A stretch of 30,569 nt of DNA from NCBI GenBank assembly GCA_900770705.1, contig CAAGLF010000094.1:1-30569 (forward strand). Reading direction: 5' to 3'. The DNA comes from Bacteroidaceae bacterium. Its GTDB lineage: Bacteria; Bacteroidota; Bacteroidia; Bacteroidales; Bacteroidaceae. The notes beneath the pieces are model-generated. The model ran no database searches, was not told the DNA's origin, and saw nothing but the letters and a program-made list of their open reading frames with translations. Below are positions 6,585 to 16,500 of the stretch, one piece after another. Within the stretch, counting starts at the first letter, position 1. Every line of letters starts with the position of its first letter. Both the position numbers and the translations under genes were made by a program.

Positions 6585-8357
6585 ATGCTATCATACAAAC
6601 ACAGGCTGCTGCTCAATCTTACACTCTTTTTCTTAGGATTCACAGCGTTGCTCGTGGGCTTTCAGTACCACCGCGAGCGGCTCTACAAGCGCGAACTGCT
6701 CGAATCGCGGCTATGCTGCTACGCCGATGTAGCGGCACAGGCCCTCACTTCCCACCCCGACTCCACCGACACCGAAGCACTGGTGCGCCTGCGCCGTGCC
6801 ATGCCCGAACCTGCCCGACTCACCCTGATGAGCCGCACGGGGCGCGTGGTCTTTGAGAGCGAACGTACCGACACAGCCCAGCTCGACAACCACTCCCACC
6901 GGCCGGAAGTCGAGGCGGCACTGCTCAAGGGCGTAGGTTCCGACATACGGCTCTCACACACCACGGGAGCACAGTACTTCTACTTCGCCAAAAACTACGG
7001 CGACTGCGTGGTGCGTGTGGCCCTTCCCTACGACGAGGAGGTAAAGGCACTGATGAAGGCCGACCACATTTTCCTCTGGTTCGTATGCCTGTTGCTACCG
7101 GCGGCCTTCTTCATTATCCTATTCATTTCCGACCGTTTCGGGCGGAGCATAGCCGCCCTGCGGGCATTCATCGACAGTGCCGGGCGCGGACTCGTGGACT
7201 ACAAGCACCTGCATTTCCCCAAAGGTGAGCTCGGCGACATCAGCCGCATACTCACAAGTCAGTTTCAGGAGCTGGAAATCCGCAAACAAGAGGCCGAGCA
7301 CATCCGCGAACGGCTCGTGCGGCATTTCCATTACTTCGACGAGGGCATTGCCATATTCTCGCCCGAGCGCGAACGGCTCTATGCCAATCCCAAGTTCACG
7401 GCTTACGTCAACCTGCTGCTCGACCGCCCCAGCCCCGACCTCCGGCTGATGTGGGAGAGTCCGGCCTTTGCCCCCCTGCTCGACTTCCTCAGAGTAAGCG
7501 GCGGAGAGAGGGTGCTCACGGAAGAGGCACCGGTGTTCCGCTACACCAGGCAGGCCGGGAGCACCTACCTGGCCATTCAGGCACTGGTGTACGCCGACGG
7601 CAGCTTCGAGGTGACCCTGGCCGACGTGACACGCATGGAGAAGACGCGCATACTCAAGCAGCAGATGTCCAACAACATTACCCATGAATTACGCACACCG
7701 GTGGCCAGCATACGCGGCTACCTCGAGACACTGCTCACCTGCTCCACCCTGACGCCCGACCGGCAGGCACACTTTCTCCGCCACGCCTATGCACAGACGG
7801 AGAGGCTGACAGAGCTGATACGCGACGTGAGCCTCATCAGCAAGACCGAGGAAGCACCCGCCCTACTGCCCCGGGAGGATATAGAGCTGAATAAACTCGT
7901 GGCCGACACCATCGAAGAACTGCGCCCGCACATAGCCGAAGCACGGCAGACCATCAGCAGCCACGTGCCCGCCCACTGCCGCGTACGAGGCAACTACACC
8001 CTGCTACACGCCATCTTCCGCAACCTCATCGAGAATGCCACACGCTATGCAGGACCCGAGGCGCAAGTGGCAGTGGAATGTTACACCGAGGACAAGAGTA
8101 CCTACTACTTCCGCTTCTACGACACGGGACGGGGCTGCGCGCCCGAACACCTGACCCGCCTCTTCGAGCGCTTCTACCGCGCCGAGGAGGGACGCACGCG
8201 GCAAGACGGAGGCACAGGCCTCGGGCTCTCCATCGTCAAGAACGCCGTACACTTCCACGGAGGAACCATATCCGTACGGTTGAGGCAGGGAGGCGGACTC
8301 GAATTCCTGTTCACACTCTCCAAGGGACACGGCGAGCCTCTGTCACAAACCTACTGA
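6585..8357 (+). CDS. Membrane sensor histidine kinase (PhoR-like)
   Basis: A 590-residue sensor kinase paired with the preceding regulator. It has TM1 (about 8-26), a periplasmic sensor of about 130 residues, TM2 (about 161-182), a linker with coiled-coil character (ILTSQFQELEIRKQEAEHIRERL), a PAS-like segment (about 250-350), then HisKA with phospho-acceptor H367 in NNITHELRTPVASIRGYLETLL. The HATPase_c domain has the N box NLIENATRYA, a G1 box in YDTGRG, and the G2 box TGLGLSIVKNAVHFHGG. Domain order fits PhoR-type kinases, but the periplasmic domain does not reveal the ligand. It should phosphorylate D55 of the neighbouring regulator. It probably shares the promoter at 5779, as no -7 element is seen in the 84-bp gap. 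Confidence 0.92.
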   Translation: MLSYKHRLLLNLTLFFLGFTALLVGFQYHRERLYKRELLESRLCCYADVAAQALTSHPDSTDTEALVRLRRAMPEPARLTLMSRTGRVVFESERTDTAQLDNHSHRPEVEAALLKGVGSDIRLSHTTGAQYFYFAKNYGDCVVRVALPYDEEVKALMKADHIFLWFVCLLLPAAFFIILFISDRFGRSIAALRAFIDSAGRGLVDYKHLHFPKGELGDISRILTSQFQELEIRKQEAEHIRERLVRHFHYFDEGIAIFSPERERLYANPKFTAYVNLLLDRPSPDLRLMWESPAFAPLLDFLRVSGGERVLTEEAPVFRYTRQAGSTYLAIQALVYADGSFEVTLADVTRMEKTRILKQQMSNNITHELRTPVASIRGYLETLLTCSTLTPDRQAHFLRHAYAQTERLTELIRDVSLISKTEEAPALLPREDIELNKLVADTIEELRPHIAEARQTISSHVPAHCRVRGNYTLLHAIFRNLIENATRYAGPEAQVAVECYTEDKSTYYFRFYDTGRGCAPEHLTRLFERFYRAEEGRTRQDGGTGLGLSIVKNAVHFHGGTISVRLRQGGGLEFLFTLSKGHGEPLSQTY

Positions 8358-8398
8358 GACCGCAGTACGAACCGCAGACAGGGGGAACTGCTCCTTTT

Positions 8399-8445
8399 AG
8401 TGGAACTTCTGTGACTTTTCAGTAGAAACGTAGTGAGGGTGTGAC
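8399..8445 (+). promoter_or_regulatory. 11-bp phased GTG-type repeats upstream of the ABC exporter
   Basis: AGTGGA, TGTGAC, AGTAGA and AGTGAG start at 8399, 8410, 8421 and 8432, an exact 11-bp period. A second exact TGTGAC is at 8440, out of phase. TGTGAC is the complement of the GTCACA box in front of pit. The match is looser than at pit and the orientation relative to the promoter is reversed. Confidence 0.4.
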
Positions 8446-8455
8446 GTTTTTTTCG

Positions 8456-8463
8456 TATTTTTG
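8456..8463 (+). promoter_or_regulatory. -7 element for the ABC exporter (TATTTTTG)
   Basis: TATTTTTG matches TAnnTTTG and lies 41 nt before the ATG at 8505. The -33 position (8433-8436) reads GTGA and belongs to the phased repeats, not TTTG. Confidence 0.65.
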
Positions 8464-8504
8464 CAGGCGTTCACACTTCAAATCCCCCTACGCTTCCAGC
8501 TACA

Positions 8505-10340
8505 ATGAAAGAATTCCTGCAAGTAATGCGGCACTACGTCGCACCATACAAGGGTTATCTGGCCGGTTCGCTGCTATTCAACTTGCTCTCGGCCGTGCTG
8601 AATGTATTCTCTTTTGTGTCCCTCATACCTATGCTGCAGCTGCTGTTCGGACTCGACACCACCCGCTACAGCTTCATCCCCTGGGACACAGCCGGAATGG
8701 GAGCCAAGGACATCCTTGTGAACAACCTGTATTACTACACCACCTGCTTGATGGAAACTTATGGAGCAGCCACGGCCCTGCTGCTCATCGGTGTGTTCCT
8801 CATTACGGCCACCCTGCTCAAAACATCGTGCTACTTCGCCTCGGCGGCTATGATGGTGCCGCTCAGAACAGGCATCGTGCGCGACATACGCAGACAGGTT
8901 TACCACAAAATCATATCACTGCCCCTCAGCTTCTTCTCCGACGAGCGCAAGGGAGACATCATCGCACGAATGAGCGGTGACATCAACGAGATAGAGAACT
9001 CTATCACCGGTTCGCTCGAAATGCTGGTAAAAAACCCGATACTGCTCACGTGCTACTTCGGCGTCCTCATCTACACCTCCTGGCAGCTCACCCTCTTCAC
9101 ACTCATAGTGCTGCCCGTGATGGCCTGGGCGATGGGCAGAATCGGACGGAAGCTGAAGATGCAAAGCCTCGAAGCACAAAACAAATGGAGTGAAACGATG
9201 GCACAACTCGAGGAAACGCTGGGTGGCATGCGCATTATCAAGGCCTTTACGGCAGAACACAAGATGTGCAGACGCTTCGACAAGAGCACCGACGACTTCC
9301 GCAATGCCTCGGGTAGAGTGAGCGTACGCCAGGCTCTGGCCCACCCCGTCTCCGAGTTTCTGGGCACCTGCCTCATCGTACTTGTGCTGTGGTATGGCGG
9401 TACACTCATCTTCTCCGACCACTCCCCTATCGACGCCCCCACCTTCATCTTCTATATGGTGATACTATACAGTATCATACAGCCGCTCAAGGATTTCTCC
9501 AAGGCCTCCTACGCCATACCCAAAGGAATGGCATCTGTGGAGCGCGTGGGCAAGATACTCCGCGCCCCCAACCCCATCGTTGAGCAGCAAGACGCCATCG
9601 ACTTGCCCCACCTGGAGGAAAAGGTGGAGTTCCGTGGTGTCAGCTTCAGCTACAATGGTCGCCAGCAAGTGCTGCAAGACGTCAACCTGACCGTGCGACG
9701 CGGACAGACCATTGCCCTCGTAGGACAAAGCGGCTCGGGCAAAAGCACACTGGTGGACTTGCTGCCCCGTTACCACGATGTGGGCGAAGGCAGCATATAC
9801 ATCGACGGCAAGGACGTACGCAGTCTGCGCCTCTCTTCCCTACGTGCACTGATAGGTAACGTCAACCAGGAGGCCATCCTTTTCAACGACAGCTTCTACA
9901 ACAACATCGCCTTCGGTGTGGAGAACGCCACGATGGAGCAAGTGATGGAAGCTGCCAAGGTGGCCAATGCCCACGACTTCATAATGGCTTCGGAACAGGG
10001 CTACGACACCCCCGTGGGCGACCGGGGCTGCCGACTGTCAGGGGGACAGCGACAACGCATCTCCATCGCTCGTGCCATCCTGAAGAATCCCGACATCCTC
10101 ATCCTCGACGAAGCCACATCCGCCCTCGACACAGAGAGCGAAAGACTGGTACAGGAAGCCCTCGAAAGACTGATGAAGACCCGCACGACCATCGCCATTG
10201 CCCACCGCTTGAGCACCATCCGCGGCGCAGACGAAATCTGTGTGCTCCACGAGGGACGTATCGTAGAGCGCGGCACACACGAAGCCCTCCTGCAACTCGG
10301 CGGATACTATAAGCGGTTAAACGATATGCAGCAGCTATAA
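8505..10340 (+). CDS. MsbA-like ABC exporter (fused permease and ATPase)
   Basis: A 611-residue type IV ABC exporter half-transporter that works as a homodimer. The N-terminal part (about 1-325) holds six membrane helices, starting with YLAGSLLFNLLSAVLNVFSFVSLIPML. The ATPase has Walker A GQSGSGKST (about 407-415), Q-loop NVNQEAILF, signature LSGGQRQR (about 511-518), Walker B ILILDEATSALD and switch His in AIAHRLST. Length and the coupling segment (LSFFSDERKGDIIARMSGDINEIENSI) fit the MsbA/lipid A flippase group, which moves lipid A-core to the outer leaflet of the inner membrane. Related multidrug exporters look alike, so the substrate is inferred. It has its own promoter and terminator and lies 147 bp after the kinase gene. 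Confidence 0.85.
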   Translation: MKEFLQVMRHYVAPYKGYLAGSLLFNLLSAVLNVFSFVSLIPMLQLLFGLDTTRYSFIPWDTAGMGAKDILVNNLYYYTTCLMETYGAATALLLIGVFLITATLLKTSCYFASAAMMVPLRTGIVRDIRRQVYHKIISLPLSFFSDERKGDIIARMSGDINEIENSITGSLEMLVKNPILLTCYFGVLIYTSWQLTLFTLIVLPVMAWAMGRIGRKLKMQSLEAQNKWSETMAQLEETLGGMRIIKAFTAEHKMCRRFDKSTDDFRNASGRVSVRQALAHPVSEFLGTCLIVLVLWYGGTLIFSDHSPIDAPTFIFYMVILYSIIQPLKDFSKASYAIPKGMASVERVGKILRAPNPIVEQQDAIDLPHLEEKVEFRGVSFSYNGRQQVLQDVNLTVRRGQTIALVGQSGSGKSTLVDLLPRYHDVGEGSIYIDGKDVRSLRLSSLRALIGNVNQEAILFNDSFYNNIAFGVENATMEQVMEAAKVANAHDFIMASEQGYDTPVGDRGCRLSGGQRQRISIARAILKNPDILILDEATSALDTESERLVQEALERLMKTRTTIAIAHRLSTIRGADEICVLHEGRIVERGTHEALLQLGGYYKRLNDMQQL

Positions 10341-10409
10341 GCCGGGCGCGTGCAAGGACAACCGACACAGACATCATATCCACCCGAGCCAGCTACAGGC
10401 GGCAGCGCA

Positions 10410-10430
10410 GTGTCCGCCCCGGACACTTTT
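10410..10430 (+). terminator. Intrinsic terminator of the ABC exporter gene
   Basis: GTGTCCG (10410-10416), CCC loop, CGGACAC (10420-10426), then TTTT. The stem is 7 bp and starts 70 bp after the stop codon. Confidence 0.7.
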
Positions 10431-10434
10431 ACAG

Positions 10435-10484
10435 AAAAAAGCAGGAGTTGGTGCACTTATTTGTCGTGCAACAACTCCTGCTTA
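10435..10484 (-). terminator. Strong terminator of the aminopeptidase gene
   Basis: AGCAGGAGTTG...TGCAC (10440-10456) pairs with GTGCA...CAACTCCTGCT (10466-10482), with one mismatch between the blocks and a 9-nt loop. Leftward the stem is followed by six T (complement of 10435-10440). Rightward it is followed only by TATATAAT, so it mainly serves the leftward gene that ends at 10574. Confidence 0.85.
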
Positions 10485-10573
10485 TATAATATGTATACGA
10501 CAGGATGGCAGAGAATGCAGCCATCACCCATTCCCATTGGCCTCACTCACGCCCGACGCCTCACCCCACACTT

Positions 10574-12367
10574 CTATTCAAACACAGTGCTCTTCAGCAG
10601 CCATATCCGGTCCTCCTCGCACGGAAGCAGGGGCAACAGGCGCTCACGCACCGTCTGATGGTAGGCATTCAGCCAGTCCACCTCGGCCGGCGTCAGCATT
10701 TCCCGGACCACAGGACGCAGGTCAATGGGGCAGAGCGTCAGCACCTCAAACCGCAGGAATCGTCCGAAGTCGGTAGTGGCACCCGCTTCGGTGAGCAACA
10801 CGTTTTCAATACGCACACCGAAACGACCGGACACATAAATGCCGGGCTCGTTGGTAATCGTCATACCCGCGCGGAAAGGTACTACTGTGCAAGGACGATA
10901 GTTCTTGCGAATCTGGTGAGGACCCTCGTGCACGCAGCCCCGGCTTCCCACACCGTGGCCCGTACCGTGCCCGAAGTCGTAGCCTTCCTGCCACATTGCA
11001 TAACGGGCAGCCATATCCAGTTCCAGTCCCGTTGTCCCCTCAGGGAAGCAGGCACGGCTCAGAGCGATATGCCCCTTGAGCACCAGCGTATACACCTTTC
11101 GTTCCTCTTCGGTCAGGGGACCGAGGGCAATGGTGCGTGTAATGTCGGTCGTCCCATCCTCATACTGTGCCCCACTGTCGAGCAGCAGAAGCCCGCGGGG
11201 CTCGAGTACAGCCGCCGTCTCCGCCTCCGCTTCGTAGTGTACGATGGCACCGTGGGCCGCATAACCGGCAATGGTGGCGAAACTCAATCCCCGAAACAGG
11301 GGCTGCTCGGCCCTGAATGCGGTCAACTGGCGGTCGACATCGACCTCGGTAATGCCCCCCTTCCCCACATGCTCATCCAGCCAGCGCAGGAAGCGCACCA
11401 TCGCTACGCCATCACGCTCCATAGCCCTGCGGTAGCCAGCCACCTCTGCCTGGCTCTTCACGGCACGGAGCTGCTCGGCAGGCGAGGGAGCAATGCCGTA
11501 ATCCAGACACAACTCATCGGCCAGGTGGATGATATCATAGTTCATACTGGGCGGGAACACATAGGCCACCATCGACTCCGCATGGTCTGCAATGAAGCGC
11601 TTCAGGTCGTTGTAGTCCCTTACCTTCACATTCTCCTGACGCAGATATTCACGCACCTCGTCGCTGACCTTCCGCTCGTCGATGAAGAGAATGGCGCCGC
11701 CGTCGTGTACCAACAGATAGGAGAGGAACACGGGATTGTACTCCACGTCGTTGCCTCGCAGGTTGAGCGTCCAGGCTATCTCACCCAGATCGTTCATCAG
11801 AAAATAGTTGACATCTTCACCGGCAAAGGCAGCCCGAATGGCCGACAGCTTCTCTGAGATGGTGGCTCCGGCATATTCAAGAGGCTGTATCTCCACCGGT
11901 TCCTTCGACAAGCGGGGACGGTCGCTCCAAATCAGACCGAAGGGATCGTCGCAAGGCAACAAATGCAGTCCGCCCTCTTCCGCCCATTCGGCATAGGACT
12001 CGTAGGACACCATCTCGGGCACAATGCCCACCACAGCCTCCACCGGGCACACCGACTGCAGCCACTCGGCTATTCCTGGCGTTCCCTGCTCTCCGTCTTT
12101 CATCAGGACAAAGGGAGTGCCCTCCAGCTGTTCCGCTGCTTGCAGGTAATAACGCGAGTCAGTCCAAAGTGCAGCCGCGTCCTTCGTAACCACCGCCGTG
12201 CCTGCCGAACCCGTAAATCCGGTCAACCACTCCCGACATTTCCAATAGTCGGGGGTATATTCGCTATTGTGCGGGTCGGACGTTGGTATGATCAGTGCGT
12301 CCACCCGCTCGTTGTTCATCCAGTTTCTCAGCGCAGCTACACGCTTGGATACTTCTTTATTATGCAT
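10574..12367 (-). CDS. Xaa-Pro aminopeptidase, M24B family, long eukaryote-like form
   Basis: A 597-residue dimetal aminopeptidase that removes N-terminal residues preceding proline; cytoplasmic, since there is no signal peptide. The layout is creatinase-like N-domain I (about 10-140), creatinase-like domain II (about 160-300), pita-bread catalytic domain (about 310-525) and a C-terminal tail (about 530-597). This matches the long APP1-like form rather than the roughly 440-residue E. coli PepP. The metal ligands are all present: two Asp in LLLDSGAQYEDGTTDITRT (about 397 and 408), His in GHGTGHGVG (about 470), Glu in NEPGIY (about 506) and Glu in RIENVLL (about 520). The start at 12367 (MHNKEVSKRV) precedes the first conserved helix; 17 upstream codons overlap the -7 element and are rejected. 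Divergent from tcdA. Confidence 0.92.
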   Translation of the reverse strand: MHNKEVSKRVAALRNWMNNERVDALIIPTSDPHNSEYTPDYWKCREWLTGFTGSAGTAVVTKDAAALWTDSRYYLQAAEQLEGTPFVLMKDGEQGTPGIAEWLQSVCPVEAVVGIVPEMVSYESYAEWAEEGGLHLLPCDDPFGLIWSDRPRLSKEPVEIQPLEYAGATISEKLSAIRAAFAGEDVNYFLMNDLGEIAWTLNLRGNDVEYNPVFLSYLLVHDGGAILFIDERKVSDEVREYLRQENVKVRDYNDLKRFIADHAESMVAYVFPPSMNYDIIHLADELCLDYGIAPSPAEQLRAVKSQAEVAGYRRAMERDGVAMVRFLRWLDEHVGKGGITEVDVDRQLTAFRAEQPLFRGLSFATIAGYAAHGAIVHYEAEAETAAVLEPRGLLLLDSGAQYEDGTTDITRTIALGPLTEEERKVYTLVLKGHIALSRACFPEGTTGLELDMAARYAMWQEGYDFGHGTGHGVGSRGCVHEGPHQIRKNYRPCTVVPFRAGMTITNEPGIYVSGRFGVRIENVLLTEAGATTDFGRFLRFEVLTLCPIDLRPVVREMLTPAEVDWLNAYHQTVRERLLPLLPCEEDRIWLLKSTVFE

Positions 12368-12415
12368 TCTGTCAATGGGGAATGAGGAATTGGGATTTAG
12401 GAATTTCTGCGCCGG

Positions 12416-12423
12416 CAAATATA
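12416..12423 (-). promoter_or_regulatory. -7 element for the aminopeptidase gene (TATATTTG)
   Basis: CAAATATA on the + strand reads TATATTTG leftward, 48 bp before the ATG. No -33 TTTG at 19 nt. Confidence 0.6.
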
Positions 12424-12477
12424 AAGTTTTTCCACGAATTTAACCCATTAAAACAGGAATTATCGCAAGATATGGAT

Positions 12478-12485
12478 TAAATTTG
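12478..12485 (+). promoter_or_regulatory. -7 element for tcdA (TAAATTTG)
   Basis: TAAATTTG matches TAnnTTTG and lies 61 nt before the tcdA ATG. It is back to back with the leftward promoter at 12416-12423. Confidence 0.65.
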
Positions 12486-12546
12486 CCCTGCCGGAAGTTC
12501 CGGCAACGCTAACTTTCAGTCTCTCTTTCTCATTCAAAACCGTAAA

Positions 12547-13335
12547 ATGCCGTCATCCAAACTCTTCAGCCGCACCCAACGTATTGTAGGTGAAGCCGTA
12601 ATGGAACGCCTGTCTGCCGTACGCGTCATTCTCTTCGGCGTGGGCGGTGTAGGCAGTTGGACTGCCGAATGCCTCGTACGCACCGGAGTGCGCCACCTTA
12701 CCATCGTCGACCCCGACATCGTACAAGCCACCAACATCAACCGCCAGCTGATGGCCACCTCGCAGAATATCGGCCACAGCAAAGTCGAAGAGCTCCGCCA
12801 ACGCCTGCGCTCCATCCATCCGCAGGCAGAGATAGAGGCCATCAGCGAAGCCTTCTCTCCCGAAAACGCAGAGAGATTCCGGCTCGACACGTACGACTAT
12901 ATCATAGATGCCATCGACAGTCTCACCGACAAAGCCGCCCTCATTCTACAAGCCACCCATACCTCTGCCACCGTACTCAGTTCGATGGGGGCCGCGCTCA
13001 AGCTGGACCCGACCCGCGTACACGTAGCAGAGTTCTGGAAGGTGCAGGGCTGTCCCCTCGCTGCCGCCTTGCGTCGTCGCTTCCGGAAGTTACACACCTT
13101 CCCGGAAAAGAAGTTCCGCTGCGTCTATTCCGACGAACTCCTGCCCAATCTCGGCCACGGCTATACCTCCGAACCCCGACGAAGCGACACTGCCGAAGCC
13201 GAAGCTCCCGTCGACCGCAATCTTCGGAAGGCTCAAATCAACGGTTCGCTCGCCCACATCACCGGTATCTTCGGACTAACCCTCGCCGGACTTCTCGTGC
13301 AGGATCTTTACAACACGTCCACAGCGGGCAGATAG
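12547..13335 (+). CDS. tcdA: tRNA threonylcarbamoyladenosine dehydratase (ThiF/E1-like)
   Basis: A 262-residue E1-like ATP-dependent enzyme. TcdA (CsdL) cyclises t6A37 to ct6A in ANN-decoding tRNAs. The Rossmann ATP site VILFGVGGVGSWTAECLVRTGV (about 27-48), DPDIVQATNINRQLMAT (Asp and the INRQ motif) and YIIDAIDSLTDKAAL are all as in the family. Length fits TcdA and is longer than ThiF/MoeB partners without a C-terminal rhodanese. A C-terminal hydrophobic stretch (GIFGLTLAGLLVQDL) also matches. The start at 12547 follows the -7 element and gives the family N-terminus (FSRTQRIVGEAVMERL). It is monocistronic, with a terminator at 13490. Confidence 0.9.
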   Translation: MPSSKLFSRTQRIVGEAVMERLSAVRVILFGVGGVGSWTAECLVRTGVRHLTIVDPDIVQATNINRQLMATSQNIGHSKVEELRQRLRSIHPQAEIEAISEAFSPENAERFRLDTYDYIIDAIDSLTDKAALILQATHTSATVLSSMGAALKLDPTRVHVAEFWKVQGCPLAAALRRRFRKLHTFPEKKFRCVYSDELLPNLGHGYTSEPRRSDTAEAEAPVDRNLRKAQINGSLAHITGIFGLTLAGLLVQDLYNTSTAGR

Positions 13336-13489
13336 CTACACAGCCATCGGGCCACTTCTCCGCGCCAACTGGCGGTCGGGCCAGCCGTGCAGACAGACAA
13401 GCAGTCCCCTTGTTACAGCCGCCAGGTCGCGGCAGGCATTATCTCCCCAATACCCCTCTACAACATACTTTCACCCCACTCCGAACGAC

Positions 13490-13530
13490 AGAGGGTGCAG
13501 TCCCGGGAAAAAGGACCGCACCCTCTATTC
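13490..13530 (+). terminator. Terminator downstream of tcdA
   Basis: AGAGGGTGC...GTCC (13490-13503) pairs with GGAC...GCACCCTCT (13513-13526), with one bulged base pair and a 9-nt loop, followed by ATTCATATTAT. The T-run is weak. It starts 154 bp after the tcdA stop. Confidence 0.6.
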
Positions 13531-13583
13531 ATATTATCACCTGCCATTCAGACTGAATGGCTGTCATAGCCTGTCTTCTCTGC

Positions 13584-16500
13584 TTACAAGCTCCAGTCTT
13601 CCTGGGTCTTGCGAACGTAGCTCTGGTAGCGCTTCTTGGCAGCAGCCTCGGTTGCAGCGAAGAGTTCGTCGGCTTCAGCGGGGAAGGCTTTCTTCAGCGA
13701 GAGGAAGCGCACTTCACCTGCCAGATAGTCCTGGAACTTATCCCATTGGGGCTCCTTGCTGTCGAGCGTGAAGGGATTCTTACCCTCTTCTGCCAAAGCA
13801 GGATTATAACGCCAGAGGTGCCAGTAGCCGCATTCTACGGCTCTTCCCTCTTCTGCCTGGCTGCGTCCCATACCACCCTTGATCTTCAGACCGTGATTGA
13901 TACAGGGAGCATAGGCTATGATGAGCGAAGGTCCGTGCCAGGCTTCAGCTTCCTTGATGGCCTTGAGACATTGTGCCTGGTCTGCCCCCATAGCCACCTG
14001 TGCCACGTAGACGTAGCCGTATGTGGCCTGCATAAGTCCCAAGTCCTTCTTAGTCACGCGCTTTCCGCTGGCAGCGAACTGTGCGATGGCGCCAATGGGT
14101 GTAGCCTTGGAAGCCTGTCCACCGGTATTTGAGTAGACTTCTGTGTCGAGCACGAGGATATTGACATCCTCACCGCTGGCCAATACGTGGTCGAGGCCAC
14201 CATAACCGATATCGTAGCTGGCACCGTCGCCGCCGATAATCCACTGGCTGCGCTTGGTCAGGTAGTGAGACAATTCGCTGAGCTGCTGGCATACGGGGCA
14301 CCCCTTGGCAGCGCTTTCCTTGATCAGCGGTTCGAGCTTCAGGGCAGCGGCACGGCTGGCGTCGGCGTCGTCCTTGCCGGCTATCCACTCGCGTGCGGCC
14401 TCCTTGTATGCTTCACTCACCTTGTCGCTCTCGAGCATTTCGCCAAGCAGGCTTTCGATGCGGGCACGCATCTTCTTATTTGCCAATACCATACCCATAC
14501 CAAACTCGCAGAAGTCCTCGAAGAGGGAGTTGGCCCAGGCGGGACCCTGGCCCTTTTCGTTTGTGGTGTAGGGGGTAGAGGGGATGGAGCCGGAGTAGAT
14601 AGAGGAGCAACCTGTGGCGTTGGCAATCATCTGACGGTCGCCGAAGAGCTGGCTGACGAGCTTCACGTAGGGCGTCTCTCCACATCCCGAGCAGGCACCA
14701 CTGAACTCAAACAAGGGTGTAGCGAACTGAGAATTCTTCGGGTTGAGCTTCACGTCGACCTTGTCTTGCTTCGAAGCCACCTTCTTCACGCAGTAATCCC
14801 AGTTGGCGTCTTCAGGCAATTCGCCTTCGAGAGGCACCATCGTGAGCGCCTTGTTTCCCTTCATTCCGGGGCAGACGTCGGCACAGTTTCCACATCCCAG
14901 GCAGTCCATTACGTCGACCTGCATGCGGAAGTGCATTCCCTTGAGGGCTGCCGGTGCCTTCATTTCCAGCGTAGGTGCATTGAATCCCTTGATTTCCTCG
15001 TCGTCGAGTACGAAGGGTCGGATGGCGGCATGGGGGCAGACGAAGGAGCACTTGTTGCACTGTATACAGTTCTCGGAGTTCCACGTAGGCACGAATGCGG
15101 CCACGCCGCGCTTTTCGTAAGCGGCGGTTCCCTGCTGCCAGGTGCCGTCCACGCTTACCTTGAAGGCCGAAACGGGGAGCAGGTCGCCGTCCTGTGCATT
15201 GATGGGGCGCACGAGTTCGGAGATGAATGCCGGCTCGTCGCGTACCACCTTGGCGTCCTCGGGCAGGTTGACCCAGGCGGGGTCTACGCTGAGCTGCTTG
15301 TATTCGCCGCCACGATCCACGGCCTGATAGTTCTTGTCTACCACGTCCTGTCCCTTCTTTCCATAGCTCTTCACGATGAACTTCTTCATCTGTTCGACGG
15401 CGAGGTCCACGGGTATTACCTCCGTAATGCGGAAGAAGGCACTCTGTAGGATGGTGTTGGTGCGGTTGCCGAGGCCTATCTCCTGGGCAATCTTGGTAGC
15501 ATTGATATAATAGACGGTGATATTGTGGGCGGCGAAGTAGCGCTTCACGTTGTTGGGCAGGTTGGCTGCCAGTTCCTCTCCCTCCCAGATAGTGTTGAGC
15601 AGGAAGGTACCTCCGTCTCTGAGTCCGCGCAGCACGTCGTACATGTGCAGGTATGCCTGTACGTGGCAAGCCACGAAGTTGGGAGTCTTGATCTGATAGG
15701 TGGAGCGAATCGGGGTATCGCCGAAGCGCAGGTGGGAGCAGGTGAAGCCACCGCTCTTCTTCGAGTCGTAGCTGAAGTAGGCCTGGCAGTACTTGTCGGT
15801 GTTGTCACCGATGATTTTCACGCTGTTCTTGTTGGCGCCCACTGTACCGTCGGCTCCGAGTCCGTAGAACTTGGCTTCGAAGATGCCTTCGCCTCCCAGT
15901 GCCATTTCCTGCTCCAGGGGCAGTGACTGGTAGGTGACGTCGTCGACGATGCCCACGGTGAAGTGGTCCTTGGGCTGCGGCAGTGCCAGGTTCTCGTAGA
16001 CGGAGATGATCATGGTAGGAGTGGTATCGCAGGAGCCCAATCCGTAGCGTCCGCCTACGATAGTGGGGCGTTCGGCCTCGTTGTAGAAGGCGTCCTTCAC
16101 GTCGAGGTAGAGCGGTTCGCCATTGGCACCGGGTTCCTTTGTGCGGTCGAGCACGGCAATCTTCCGGCAGGTCTTGGGCACTGCTGCCAGCAGGTGCTTC
16201 ACGCTGAAGGGTCGATAGAGGTGAACGCTCACCATACCCACCTTTTCTCCCTTCCGGTTCAGGTAGTCGATGGCTTCGCGTGCGGCTTCTGTCACACTGC
16301 CCATACAGATGATGACGCGCTCGGCGTCCTCTGCTCCATAGTAGCTGAAGAGCTTGTATTCACGGCCAGTAATCTTGCTGACGGCTTCCATATACTTCTC
16401 CACGATGCCCGGTACTGCGTCGTAATAGCTGTTGCAGACCTCGCGATGGGCGAAGAAGGTCTCGGGGTTCTCGGCCATTCCGCGTGCTTCCGGATGTTCG

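Noticed and set aside
13544..13560. Palindrome CCATTCAG-A-CTGAATGG near the nifJ stop
   Set aside because: Perfect 8-bp arms but with only one base between them, and no T-run or promoter relation; left as possible chance or a weak nifJ terminator.
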